Assembly: GCA_029959085.1 (NCBI GenBank)
Contig: JARWIR010000050.1
Span: 124,001-188,000 of the forward strand
DNA: 64,000 bases
Direction: 5' to 3'
DNA from: Nemophila menziesii
Taxonomy: Eukaryota; Streptophyta; Magnoliopsida; Boraginales; Hydrophyllaceae
Shown here in pieces: positions 22,491-35,264 of the stretch (the stretch's first letter is position 1; the number at the start of each line of letters is the position of its first letter). Below the pieces are notes generated by a model. The model was not told the origin of the DNA. It did not search any database and worked only from the letters and a program-made list of their open reading frames with translations. The translations under genes and the position numbers were made by a program.

Positions 22491-24355
22491 TATCAATTTT
22501 TGTATAATTTCTTTCATTGTACTTTCGCAAACTATACCATGTTATTGTTCCCAATTACTAAGAAAAGATATTTGAATATTAATAAACCAATATGAATGCA
22601 AAAATAGACATACATGTGTTTATTTTGAATGAAAAGTAAGACTATAATTACATAACCAATGTTTAGTAAAACATTAGATTTGTCATTGCACCATTTTTTA
22701 AGCTTAATATTAATATTAACTAATGCCATGGTCTACTTTGTTGAGGTGTCATGGCCAACATCTATTTTATCTCTAATACACTTAAGCCTTAGTCACGAAT
22801 TAACAAGGAGAATATTTTCCTGAAAGAAGAGAGAGAGAGAGAGAGAGAAAAGTTGGGTGATTAATTGATTCTCTCACTCTTAAAACTCATTAGGAAGAGC
22901 TGAATATTTCAATAAAGTTTCTTCCGGTTCCAATATGTGCAGATTATCCAATCGGGGTCTTTCGCAAACCAACTATTTTAACAAGTGGATTCGAGTACCC
23001 ATCAAAAAACACTTTATTTATCTGCACAACCACAAAACATTCATATTACACCTCCAAAATCTATTTCAATACCCTTTAATTTAATTTTATAACAAAAAAC
23101 TATTAGAGAATTTGCAGGTCTAGAGAATATTTACCTGTGAACACCCAAGACAAGTTATATTCTATATGACAAATCCTCTATTCAAATATTAAAAAAAATC
23201 TCAAAAATGATTCAAAATTTCAAGACATTTTAGAAAAAATATACTAGTAAATATAAAATCTAACAACTATTTTTCTTAGTTTGTTGGTAAACAAAATGCA
23301 GCAAACTTTTGTGGAATGAGAAAATAACATATATGAGAACTTTTAAGAGTGAGATAGAAAAGCTAGAATCTAAATGTCTTACATGCTACTTATTTAACAC
23401 AATGGTATACCTTATATAGTTACAATAAACCTTAACTTTTATTTACCATAAGCTAATATAATATTATGCACTAACCATATATCCTGGTAAAGTATTGTGA
23501 AAGTTACCATATGATTAACAAAATTTAGGGTTTCTGACACCTAAAAACAAAATTTAAAAGCTATACAAAAATTAATTCTTATTGTTTTACATTCATAATG
23601 AAGTGAATTTAGCAACTTCATAATATATATTGTGATCTTATTGTCTGTGTAAAAGATAATGTAATATATTTAAAATATAATTAGATACATATCAAACATA
23701 ATATTTACTGAAATGGTGAAAACTTGCCAAGACTATTATGGAGAATTTCTCCATTATTGAAATATCATGACTAACGATCTTTTTTCTGTAAATAAAGATT
23801 ATCACAGATTACAATTAAAAAATCAATTAATAAAAAATCAATAACTTACAGATATTTAATAAAAACAACAAATCTAAAAAAAATTATCCATTTTAATGAA
23901 CAAATTTAAAATTATGGACGATTTAAATCAGTTTATAAAATAATTTAAGATTCTAATTTATATTTTTAATCTCCAATTTTTTTATTCTAGTTTCAGATTG
24001 TACACTATAGCCTTTTTAAATCATACAAAAAGAATAAAAAATTAATCATATAATTCTAAAAACCCGTGTTATAATATATTTACCTTTTACAATTGAAAAT
24101 AATTTGCATTTTTGTTGTGAATCTAGGGTTTGAAAATGGTGTGTTCTATCTACTTGAAATGGCGAGGCCGCTTTCAAAATATTTTGTTTAACATATGCAA
24201 CAGTTGAAACCTATATAGGGTGATGGATTGATATTTTTAGTAGGGTTTCACAGTTATGATCTTATATTTTGGTGGGCCTCAATGTTATGGGCCGTTGTGC
24301 TTACTGCCCAATCATGAACCATATCCATACTTTATATTACAAGTTAATTAATAAA
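22491..24355 (-). repeat. Gutted copy of the 2.68 kb unit
   Basis: Begins inside the unit at 'aatatcaatttttgtataat', keeps the last exon, then jumps at about 23,148 from inside exon 4 to intron 1. It ends with the promoter and first exon (24,084-24,250) at the join to segment E. Exons 2 and 3 and most of exon 4 are missing. The join has the short shared string 'caaagac' in the parental sequences, which points to a microhomology-mediated deletion. Confidence 0.85.
22944..24109 (-). pseudogene. Truncated RAD7-like LRR gene
   Basis: Surviving pieces are the last exon (22,944-23,021, with intact acceptor), 14 nt of the preceding exon (23,135-23,148) and the 26-nt first exon (24,084-24,109). The last exon reads VFFDGYSNP where the array copies read VFLDAYSNP. 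Related plant proteins, as recalled, have a glycine at the A/G position, so this dead copy may keep the older residue there. It ends with the same GGA-TAA stop as the arrays. That places the C-terminal frame damage before the split between the dead copy and the arrays. Confidence 0.75.
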
Positions 24356-26470
24356 GATATGTTATCATACATATAAGGAGGTAATTTGGTAACTCTTTTC
24401 TATTTGATCCCTTTAATAATGATTTCAAATGTATATTTTACAAAAGATGCTAGTATCTCATGGTCAAGAACAATCTATGGTCAAACAAAGTATTCTTTAA
24501 TAGAAGCCTAATATTGGTCTATTCACCTGAATCATTGTAGTTTTAATTTTGAAGAACGAGGTTTGGCAGAAACTTGGTAAAAGTCTTTTATAAAATTATT
24601 TCTAAAATACATATCCTTAGAATGAAAACCTTAATGTTGAAACTAGTATCTTTAGTCCAGACTACAATCATATGAGGAAAGATATGTCAAAGATAATATG
24701 ATAATTTATCACTAAAGCTCTACATAAATTCAAGAGGATGAATGAACACCCACATGAAATGAGGCATATACCATACTAAAAAATGATATGCAACAAAATT
24801 ATGATAAGTTGAATAAAATACTACTGAACAAGTGCTCGTAAAACTAGGAATACAATCCAGGGTTTCTTTCATTATTAAATGTGTGTCAACTGAATCATAA
24901 ATTCTTGTCGAGATCATATACTTCTACCTTTATATTACCAGTCAAAGGAAAATCTGACAAGGAGACTCTCTATCAATTTACCTAATTATCTTTTTATGCA
25001 AGCTCTAAGTAGTATAAATAATAGTGTCATTTCCGACTTTGATATGTCTCCCTTTCGCAGACAGTTAAAATTTTCTCCTCAAAATAGACATGCTTAAAAT
25101 CCATTTCCTAAACGAGGTCATGTGAAATATTAAATTTCCTCTTACCTATTCTAAAAATCTCAACAAATGTTTCGTACTATCCACTCCTAACACAACCATA
25201 GGTATTATACAACCATTTATTGAATGTTCAACTTAAGTATGTCTAACTATTTATGGTATGTAGCTAGGTAATCCATCGTAGTGGAAAGAAGTCTAAGGTT
25301 AGTATACTAGTGTATACGACAAAGTATGTAACACCCCATCTCAAAGGAGGGTGTCAATCTTTACCTAAGCTTTAAGAATTTGAATGTAATAATTAAAAAA
25401 TAAACACTGTCCTTATTTCATATTTCCGTTTATATATGTATCAAAGATATATACCACCAAAATATCAATAAAGACATGGCGTAGATTCATAAATATATAA
25501 ACCATGATCTTACAAACATGTTCACTATCAGGAACATTCTGTGAAGGACTATGTTTATGAGATAAATTATCAAAAACACAAAGAAGTTTGCAATCTGCTT
25601 TAAGACCCTTATTTTCTCTGTTTGAAGGGGTAAACCCCTAATATGTATATTTTATTTACTTCTTCACACAATGACTGAAGCCTTCTCTTCTTCTCGTACG
25701 TCATTATGACCCTTAGTGTTGAGCTCTAAGTAAATCTTGTTATCACCTTCAATAATGCCATGTGGATTAGTGGGTAGGTCCAAGCATAATATATGTCCCT
25801 ACAATGAAATATTGCATAATATAGGGAAATATAATACAACTTTTGCATAATATAAGAAGCTATATACTATAGTGCAACTTTGTCATAATATAGGGACCTG
25901 TATTGCAATATATGGGGACCTATATTGCAATTTTTGAAAAAACATAGGGCATTTACGTCAACAATGACGCTAATTTTGAAGGAGTGAATTCTTGAAAAAA
26001 AGCTTCGTCTCATAGAATGTTTAAAGAATTGTATATATAATATAGGGACCTAAAGTGCAATTGATTCTATGTATAGGTGACACTGTGTGATTTTTTTTTT
26101 CATGCGACTTGTTTATTATGATGGATGGATATAAAGATAGAGTGTCCTACTTGTCGTCGCCCTCTTCCACCAGCTTGACTGAAGATTCTTCTTAAGGAAA
26201 AATTTGTTAATTTGATTTGGGGTAAATTTACTAAACTTTTAATTTTTTAATTTTATGTGGTTTTTATTTGTATGATTATTTTTTTATTTAATGTAAGAGA
26301 TAGGGAATTGTAGTATAACAAATGCAAAAGAATTAATATCAAGGCCTATAGTGTAGTTTTTGGATCATATAGGGACCTACAATACATTTTTTGCATATTA
26401 TAGGGACCTACAGTATAGATAGTGCATAATATAGTGACATTTAGTGTAATTTTATATAATATAGGGATCT
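24356..26470. other. Segments E and B in block M1
   Basis: Non-coding. Parallels 16,396-18,470 and 36,418-38,510. The 'ATATAGGGACCT' units lie at 25,800-25,930 and 26,340-26,470. Around 25,910 one extra unit ('atatggggacctatattgca') is present that segment B in block L lacks. Segment B is cut at 26,470 and joined directly to segment C. Confidence 0.6.
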
Positions 26471-29400
26471 AGACTAATCTTCAATTTTCTTTTTAGGGTA
26501 GACGACCTAAACTCCCAAGTTTGACTCAATTTTTTAAATTTTTGAATATATTTGAGAGTTACATTGACTATGGTAAAAGTTAGTCTTATAATTTTGAATC
26601 ATTTTGATTCTCAAAAGATATAATCCATAATTATTTAGTCACACTACTTTTTTTAATCAAATTTAGTCACACTATAAGAGTAACTATCGTTCATAAATTT
26701 CTAATTTTAACTTCATTTAAAAAAATGTATGGATCTAAAATAGATAGTTGTAGTTGTTAAAGTATTCTGCATTATTTCGAGTGAATGAATCGTTATCAAA
26801 ATGTAAATAATCATCAGATGCATTAAAAAATAAAAAGATAAAAATATTCACGGATCGATTCATTGCACCACATTCTATCCTAGAAAATCGTGAGAATTGA
26901 AAATAGAGTTTTTTTTACATAAGAGGCTTTAGAGTCACCTCCTAAACATCCAAGTTTGACTCAATCTTTTACATTTTTGAATATATTTGAGAGTTACTTT
27001 GACTATGGTCAAAGTTAGTCTTATAATTTAGAATCATTTTGATTCTTGAAAGATATAATTCCATAATTCTTTAGTCACACTACTTTTTTTAATCAAATTT
27101 AGTCACACTACAATTAACTATCAATCATAAATTTCTAATTTTTAACTTTATTTGAAAAAATTATGGATCTAAAATCAATAGTTTTAGTTGTAAAAGTATT
27201 ATACACTCTTTCGATTGAGTGAATCTTTATCAAAATGGAAATAATTATCAGATGCATTAAAAAAGAAATAGATAAAAATATTCACGATCGATTCATTGCA
27301 CAACATTCTATCCTACAAAATCGTGAGAATTGAAAATAGAGTTTTTTTTTTACATAAGAGGCTTTAGAGACACCTCCTATAAACACATGCTTCCTTACCC
27401 AATCTACTTTTTTTATTAAAAATTCATAAACCAAATTAACACTCTAAGCCAAAATTACTCTTCCCATTATACCTATTTTTTGTTTTTTATTTGCTATATA
27501 TAACATTTTTTATCATAATTATTTATAAAAACCCTAAACATTAGATTCTCTCTCCTCTATTTATTAAAAACTCATAATGATTTTCTTCTACTTTTTTGTC
27601 TTTCATTTTCTTTCTCAGCCATGGCTGCTAGAACTTCACAGATCTTGAAGATCATGACTTCAATATAGTCATGAGCATCTAGTTCACGAAAGAAGATGAG
27701 ACATGTCGTTCATCCCCCCTCATGCTGCTGCACAAGGAAATAGTTTGCTACTCCGGTGAAGGAGATACTGATGTTCAAGCTTGAAGATCTCCGTCATTCG
27801 TGAGTGAAGACCTCCGCCGTTATTCGAGTAAAGTCATTCGTGAAATCCTTTTGGTTTGAAAAAGTTTTGTTGCCAGAGATCTATGGAGCTTCGAGCTTTG
27901 GTTGTAGAACGTTGGAGATGTCTTTTTCTTTTTCTTAGTAGATAGACATATGTACTTTTCATGTTACATCATTTATTCAATATTAATTGTTGACTCTTTA
28001 TTAGTAAATGTATTTTAGTGTATGTTTATTGTTTTCTCCCTAAATAATTCTTGTAGTATTAATTCTAAAAAAACTCAGTAATTTATTACTCAGGATTTTT
28101 ACCATATACTCAGTTACTTTCCCTCAATCTCAGTAAAATCCCTGATCAATCATTTTTCTCCGAGTACTCAATTCTTTTTCTCGATAACTCACTACGTTTT
28201 CCGAGTACTCACTATTTCTGGCAACCTAGCACCTTTTTCGAGTACCCATATCCTTTTTAGAGTACATAGAACTTTTTTCGAGTACTCATAATGATTTACG
28301 ACGGCACTAGCGGTGGTCGGCGGTTCGGAGATCGGTAGTGGTTGGTGGGTGTGATCGGAGTTGGAAACTATTGATACTCTGTGAAGGAGGAGGAGAGCAA
28401 AATGGTAATAGAGTAGAGAAAAAAATTATAAGGGAGGAGAAAGAAGTATCTATTTTTGTTTATATATACATTAAGATTGTTATTGAAACACAAGGTGTCA
28501 AAGGTTTCTTTCGAGAATAGTTGATTAGGGTATTACTTATTGGGCAAGTAGATGGTCTTAAGACCACATGAGTAATTCACCCTCTAAAATTTGACAAGTC
28601 ATAATTATGTTTTTTTCTATTTTTTAAGGTTCAAGGTTCCTATAATTAATTGTAGTAACATGAACTAGATATAATTTTTTTGAAATTCAAACTAATAAAT
28701 AGTGTTCAAGAACTCCCGCATAAGATTTTTAACCTTCTACAAAATGCTCTTAGAATTAGTCGAAACTAAGATATTTTAGAAAGTTTGGGAGGTTCTTAAG
28801 GTTATATTATCATGACTTATTCAGTTATGTCTAATTTATTTCTTTTCCTGAACATATAGTCTAACCGATACTTAGGCCATTTTAGAAAGTTTGTGAGGTA
28901 AATCAAGCAACTCAACTCAATAGTGGAAATAGGTTGTGGTATCTCTCTTCCCTCTACCCGTAGGGCACTCTTACTCATTTTAATCAAATTTGATGTTATT
29001 TTTTCTTTTTCCCCTTGCGTTAATTATTATCGTGGATTTTAGCCACAAATATGGCTTTTTTTTGGTTTGATTTTGTTTAAAAGATGTTATTATGGAGGTC
29101 TCTCAAAGGCATCCGATTATTGGGATTTTATATGGGTTAAGGTTTAGGATGAGAGTCGGAGTGGAGAGGGTAGCAGCTTCTTGTGAAGGATGCTAGTTTT
29201 ATGGCCTTCATGGTCTTCATTGTGGGCTAGTGGTTGAGTGGAGAGAGTCGATAGTTGTGTAGATGTAGAAGACGATCGGGTTAATGTGGTCTTAAAGGTT
29301 ATCATAGTTAGAGAACCAAAAATTTCAGGTTGCATGGATAGTGTATAGTGTGTTGAAAGTAACAGGGTGGTGTTCAACAATGTGGGGCAAAAACAACGGG

Positions 29401-29595
29401 ACATGGTTGTAAAATTGGGTTCAGGCTTCGTGGTTGAAATGGCATGGGGGTCTCTAGTTTTCACTAGTTGTTTTGGTTGATGAAATTGAAGTAGGTAATG
29501 GCCCTACAGGGTTGGGCAAAACTACTTTGTTTGAGTTCGGTATAGATTATACATGTTTGGAGGATTGGGTAAGGTACGTACATGGTGTTCCCTAG
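26471..29595. repeat. Segment C in block M1
   Basis: Holds the 437-bp doublet (26,506 and 26,941), the promoter-like leader (TATA near 27,495, ATG at 27,621), the 'CGAGTACTC' minisatellite (28,075-28,300) and the region with a possible LINE-gag remnant (29,458-29,595, GLGK in place of GWGK). Here the segment continues into segment D at 'tacatggtg|ttccctagag', whereas in L and R it is interrupted at that point by the LRR array. The M1 frame at 29,458 ends in TAG at 29,593. Confidence 0.65.
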
Positions 29596-32500
29596 AGATG
29601 GTACTTTTGAGTGGTTTACGAGCTCAAGTGATCTAGTTTAAAGCTGTTGATTACTAGGCATAGTTGCACAAAGATGTCTAGTACAAATTATACAAAGTTT
29701 GTTCAATTTTACCCATTTTTGGAGGAGGAATGAGTATTTTAAGAGGATATTTAATAAATGGAAAGCAAATTGTCATTTCCTGGAATAGATTTTTCGAGTC
29801 ATAGAGGATGCTATAACTTTTGTGAGATAAGACACAACTTATAGAAATTTGGAGAAGATGGTTTCTTTAGTTGAAGTTAGGGCTCTGTATGGATATTGGA
29901 AGGATAGCTATTGTGTGTTAGAGTTTGTTGAGGAGGAAAGGGTTTATGCCATTAATCTATGCTGAATTTGGGAAAAATTTGGTATTTCTCACCCGAAAGG
30001 AAGGTTTAAGTTGAGCAACTCGTTACTTTCTTGATACTCTGTCCTCCAAACCTATTGGGTGTGCTATTTGGTAGGATTTGTGGTGTTTTATACCACTGCA
30101 TGTCACAGTTGCACTACATCAATCGTGATTAGGTACATCTATCTGGTACTTTGATATTTTATCTCTTTTGATAATTTAATGACGGTGGAACCAAGATATT
30201 GGATGAGTTGTTTCTCTAAAGACTTACTTTTACCTTTACCTTTCAAGAAGGATCGCGATTCTTGAAAATCATCTCCTGCGGTTTGAAAATGACTTTGTCT
30301 ATATATATTAGAAAGGTCTCTTTGCATTGGGGTTGCTACCTGATCGAGACTATACATATTGTTTCATGCAAACCATGGTTACTCACCGAAAGGGGAATCC
30401 CGACACTTCTATGATCAAGATACTTTGAAACTAAAATATATTCAAATAGATTTGTAAATGAATAGTGCACATACCCTTACTATTGACATGCGGACATGTA
30501 CATGAGCTTAATAAGACCTATAGCCTCCAAATGTTATATTTTCATATAAGGGGGTGCCAACAAGTGGGATTACCATACGGTCCTCATTAGAAATGTTTTT
30601 CAGGGTGTTGTAGACAAGCCTTCACTAATTATGAGCAGAGGGCCTTATTGGATGAGTAATGCACTAGTTGTTTGGAATCTTTGGTCTGGTATTCTAGTTA
30701 TATTATTCTAACAATACTTTCAAAAAATACTCCTTAAATGAAGCTTCTACGTATTGAATGTGAGCATGCAATAAAGGTATCATTGTGCATATAAGAGGTT
30801 GTTATTTTGAGCTTATTGATATATGTATAATTCCATAGATGCGTAACTTGATAAAGGTAATTAAGTATGAAAGTTAAATATTTCTATCAGATTGGAATGT
30901 TGGAGCTAGACAAAAATATAATCGAAAAAGTCCATATGTCGAGATTTTGCGTTATTGGTTTTAAAATTACAAACCTATATAAATTTTTTCTCCACTGTCT
31001 TATTAAGGCAAATCGAAGATAAATATTATTTACGGATTTTATGGGACAATATTTTTTAATTTATAATACCAAGCCCGATCCGAAAAGGAAAATTATGCTA
31101 AAATAAGGATATAAATCGTGTCTCTTTAACATCACTTTCATGTATTCGGAAACTAAAAATTTACAAAATCATAAATTGATTGCACTATACATATATGAGA
31201 ATGTTTTTCAAAGTGCTAAATGGCTTGATTGACTAGAAACACAAGTTTGGAGTTGCAATATACATAAATGGAAATATTCATTGCAGAAATTAGGGTACTA
31301 GCTAAATAAATACATGTATTTTAAATGTTCAAAATTACATGTACATTTAAACTTAAAAGTTATTTTGATTTAACGTATAGATAAATAAAAAACATACATG
31401 GAAATAATTAACAAAGACCAAAAAAGATAATCAAAAGAACAATTTATTAAGATTAAAACGTTCATTACGTTGAGGAGTTATAAAGTTCCTGATCTTCCTA
31501 ACAATTATAGATTTTGTATGTGGCTATCAAAATGATCAAAAAATTTATACATGATCTTATCCTTGCATGGTCTAAGTCCATAAAACCAATTATTAGACAA
31601 GGCAAATCTTCCAAAAACTGCACCTCTAAGCATACAAGTTCAAGTGCATTTACATGAATTCTTTCTTGCAAAAAAGACTTAATTCGCTCCTCCAGTACAA
31701 AACTTTTAGGCTCTTTAGCTAGGAACAAGATATTCCCAAAATCATTACCTCGAGGTTTGCCTTAATTTTTATTTGTACAAACCTAAAGTCTTGAGATTAA
31801 GCCTAAGGATCTTCATATTTAGTAGATGGGATTTTAGAGATTTATTGTCCTAGTGCTTGAGCTTGATGTTCAATGACCTGAAATTTTTTCGACCTTAAGG
31901 TACACAAGTGCATAAGTTCATTCTAAAATCAGAATTCATTCGCATCAATTATCACAAGCCAATAGATACATTACTCTAACTTGAAAATTCTTTTTACAAC
32001 GAAAAATCTATACATTTCATTTACTAAATTATACCTATTTAACTAAATCTTATTCAAATTTTTTGGCTACTTTACTAATTGTCCAGGGTGAATATTTTAT
32101 AGAATCTAATTTTTGTTTCTAAATTTCTTACCGAATATTTAACACCTTTGATTGTTTCATTTACATATGATTAATGGTGTAGGTAAGTAATGACAAAACA
32201 TAATATATATTTGTTATTTATTTATATATGACTTCACAACCAATTATACCAAGAAAATGTAGATATTGCATAAAAGCAACTAAAAATTTATGTACAAAAT
32301 TTATAGAGTGCCAAATACAAAAAAAAATTCACCATGTTAATCCATCAACAGAACATATTTTTTGTTTTTCAAAATAACACATGAATAAACATAAGTTTGA
32401 AAGTAAAAAAAATAAACTCACCTTTCTGCCCAGTAAAAGTATTAATCTATAATTGAAATATAATGACCATAGACCTAATATGTTAATAGATAAAAATATT

Positions 32501-32744
32501 TTTTTTGATTAGAGATTAGCATGTATAGAAAATCACATTTATCAGAAAAAGAGAAAGCAATGAGGATCTATGACAGAATAGAAGATGAAGAAGTTGATTC
32601 AGAAAGAAGAAGATAATTACTTAGATGTGAAGAGTGGTATCACTTTTAAGATTTGTAATGTTTATCTATACTTAAAATGGAGGTTTGGAGCTACGATTAG
32701 TGTTTGGACTATGAAAGTTAAAAATATTATTGTATTTGGTTTTA

Positions 32745-32778
<34 letters not shown>

Positions 32779-33300
32779 AAAATATGTATATGACTAACAT
32801 TTCCAACATAAATTTACATACTTGGTTAGAAATACGGTAAGAATGTGACCATAAAAATATTTTTTTCTAAAAAATAAATGTGCTACTTCATCAGGTTGAG
32901 TTACAAGTCCAAGAATATATTGGACATTGCTTATCAAGATTGTTAAAATGTTTTCTGATTGGGGTTGAGTTAACAGAATGTTGATTTCTTTTCTTGTTGT
33001 CTCATTATGACAAATCTGACAAATGTGTATGAAGATTTTTTTGAAGATATTAAATGAAACAATCATATTGCATTTCAACAAACTTATGATCTTAATCTTA
33101 TGGAATATTTGTTTCGAAATGATTGGTACTAAATTTAAAATGTTAATCACAATCTTCATGAAGCCGACCAAATTGAAAGTATACTGACTAACCAATTGGG
33201 TTTTGTCAGTAGATAAATCTTGTGACGTTTCTTTTCCCTATGAATGGGAGGATGTGGGTATTTCATTAGTCTTGTTGTATCATAATAAAATATATAATAA
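29596..33300. other. Segment D in block M1: degenerate, mostly unrecognised
   Basis: About 3.7 kb without an intact gene. Short minus-strand frames lie at 30,139-30,357 (72 codons), 31,498-31,728 (76 codons) and 32,794-33,195 (133 codons). All recur in M2 with few changes, but M1 and M2 are so alike that this is no evidence of function. No reverse-transcriptase catalytic motif was found, even though the right end carries an RNase H-like piece. A (TA)n run sits at 32,748-32,775. Confidence 0.45.
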
Positions 33301-33305
33301 TCATT

Positions 33306-33590
33306 ATGTTAGGAAAATTTGGGACAAAATCTAATCTAGAGAGTGAACCTCTAGTGTTGCAAGAGGCATGCCAAATGACTAATTTGAACCAACAACTTCC
33401 AACATCTATCTTCACTGACAATTGTGAACTTATTCATAACCTTACAAATCCATCGACAACAATGTGGAACATTCGACTATTCATGAAAAATATGCATATA
33501 TTGTATTTAGGTATGATTTTTTTTCATATTCATCGAAGATGGATCCATTGATTGATGTTTTAGCAAAGAGTGTTATAGAAATATTTTTGA
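33306..33590 (+). pseudogene. LINE-type RNase H-like remnant (M1)
   Basis: The plus-strand frame 33,306-33,551 reads NLESEPLVLQEA, then SIFTDNCELIHNL, then W-N-I-R and FFHIHRR. After a frame change it reads DPLIDVLAKSV at 33,541-33,575. This spacing follows the RNase H-like domain at the end of plant LINE polyproteins: E..AL..A, then (E/T)D...L...L, W.I, F.H..R and AD.LA. The domain is broken by the shift and has no upstream partner. The family assignment is by eye and is likely but not certain. Confidence 0.5.
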
Positions 33591-33607
33591 TAACAAATGG
33601 AATAATT

Positions 33608-34166
33608 GTAATATTCAATTGATTGTATATTTTTAATTAGGACACTTAGAAAGAGAGGGGATACAAGGTTTTGATTTCAATAGTTTTGAATATATTGTAG
33701 TCATGTGTTTAGTTTCTTATGAGTAAAAAAACAACAAATGGTTGGGATAAAGTGGTTATTTTTAGCATAACTTATTGGCATATGTGGAGATTTGTCTGAT
33801 AGTTAGGATTGAATTGTGGTTGTGTGGCGGTATTTTAATTTTTATAATTTATTTCAGGATGTGTTTTTAATCATTTCGGTGTAATATTCAATTGATTGTA
33901 TATTTTTTATCTAGATGATTAGAAAGAGAGGGGATATATTGAAGTGGAAGGGTTTAATTTTTATAGTTTTGAATATATCATAGTTAGGTGTTTCTTTTCT
34001 TTTGAGTACAAAAGTGAAACAAATGGTAGGGTTAAAGTGGTTATTTTTCGCATAAATGATGGACATAATTGGAGATTAGTGTGATAGTTAGGATTGAATG
34101 GTGGTTGTGTGGCGGTATTTAAATATTTTTATTTTCTTATTTGAGAATGTGTTTTTAATCATTTTG
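33608..34166. repeat. Two diverged tandem copies of a ~273 bp unit (M1)
   Basis: Units begin 'gtaatattcaattgattgta' at 33,608 and 33,881 and end near 'gtgtttttaatcatttt'. They are roughly 80% alike, so this is an old doubling. Both contain 'ggttgtgtggcggtattt'. M2 has the same pair at 46,530 and 46,803. The unit lies just after the RNase H-like remnant and could be the 3' untranslated part of the same element. Confidence 0.7.
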
Positions 34167-34379
34167 TTATAAAATAAATAAACTAAAATTAAGCTTTGCT
34201 CGGTGTATAATCATACATATGTCAACTTAACTCGATTTACCATTTTTTTAAAACTACATTTGAGAGCTACATTGATTTTTTTTCCATTATCATTTTGACT
34301 CGGGCAAAGTTCAATCCATAACGCCTTGAACATTGAAAATTATTCTAAGTACAAGATCAACTATCGATCTTAATTTTTT

Positions 34380-34842
34380 TAGGATTACCAGCAGAATCTA
34401 CCCATTGTCCTCTAGAAGGCAATGACTTATAAAAAGTTGCACCACAAGTTTTCTTATTTTCCATAATTTCAGATGCACGCTCATTACCTGCAAACAGTAA
34501 GAGGTCAAAAAATAAACATGGACACTATTAATTAACATTGGATAAAAGTTGATGCATACCTGTGCAATCAATCTCCATATCAGGAATTATTTCTTTAGCA
34601 TCACCTGACCCAATAGGTAAACATCACCACTAATTTCAATTTCAGGTAGTCTTGACTCAATTGCAGCTTCATAAGAAGAGAAGATGCTAGCACAATGGCC
34701 ATCACAGACAAGTTCACATCTGTCCTGACCTTCACAGCGCCAATATTTATAATTAGGAACAATCATCGGAGGAAGTTTCTCGTATGAGGCGAATGGTTCA
34801 CACGCATTTTTGTTCTTCTCCCTCATTTGAGAAACATACTCA
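34380..34842 (-). pseudogene. Two-exon fragment of an unrecognised host gene
   Basis: On the minus strand an exon at 34,560-34,842 has a 'gatgcag' acceptor and an 'ACAG|gtatgc' donor. The next exon starts at 34,497 ('tttgcag|GT') and runs into the insertion edge at about 34,380. The first exon reads EYVSQMREKNKNACEPF, then KLPPMIVPNYKYWRCEG and several cysteines. The second reads NERASEIMENKK, then TCGATFYKSLPSRGQW. Base composition and splice sites look like a real plant gene. One frame change is needed near 34,610 (after ...EIEISGDVY) to reach the donor in phase, so this piece is dead. I do not recognise the family. Confidence 0.55.
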
Positions 34843-35029
34843 CTGCATCCAAAGGAACAACATATCAACAAAACTTAACCAATGTATACAAGTTCAACAT
34901 ACATTACATAATTAAGACAATTGAGATACTTCATATGATTGTCAAAGATTTGGTCCACTTGGCACCAATTTCACATTTAATGTTAAACATCCAACTGAAC
35001 CACTCATAGATCGCTTACTCAAGTACCTT

Positions 35030-35195
35030 CACTACAAGAAATAGTATCTTTAGCGGCAAAAAATTTAACACTAAAAATCTTAATTTTGCCGCTAATAGTA
35101 TGTAATTTGTCGCCACTATAAATTCGTCGCTAAAGATACCTTTACTAGCAAATTATTTGTTTTTGCCTCTATTACCTTTTATCTTTAGCGGCAAA
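35030..35195 (+). mobile_element. Truncated end of a CACTA (En/Spm-like) transposon
   Basis: 'CACTACAAGAAA' at 35,030 is the typical terminus of plant CACTA elements. It is followed by subterminal motifs in both orientations: 'tttagcggcaaa' at 35,048 and 35,184, 'tttgccgctaa' near 35,084 and 'cgctaaagatac' near 35,132. These suit the transposase-binding subterminal arrays of the family. The opposite end ('tttcttgtagtg') is absent. Only about 165 bp survive, and no transposase is present. The stretch 34,843-35,029 before it is unassigned. Confidence 0.65.
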
Positions 35196-35264
35196 GTTCA
35201 ATCCATAACGCCTTGAGCATTGAAAATTATTCTAAGTACAAGATCAACTATCGATCTTAATTTT

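Larger units (their letters stand above)
34309..35264. mobile_element. ~815 bp insertion flanked by 70 bp direct repeats, M1 only
   Basis: A stretch of about 70 bp ('gttcaatccataacgccttg...ctatcgatcttaattt') occurs at 34,309-34,378 and again at 35,195-35,264, differing by a base or two. M2 has it only once (47,229-47,298). Between the two lies DNA not found elsewhere in the window: a gene fragment and a CACTA end. The flanking repeat is far too long for a usual target-site duplication. A duplication-with-insertion event or template switching is more likely than simple transposition. Confidence 0.7.

Noticed and set aside
32794..33195. 133-codon minus-strand frame conserved in M1 and M2
   Set aside because: M1 and M2 are about 99% identical overall, so conservation is uninformative. 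No domain, splice or start context supports it.
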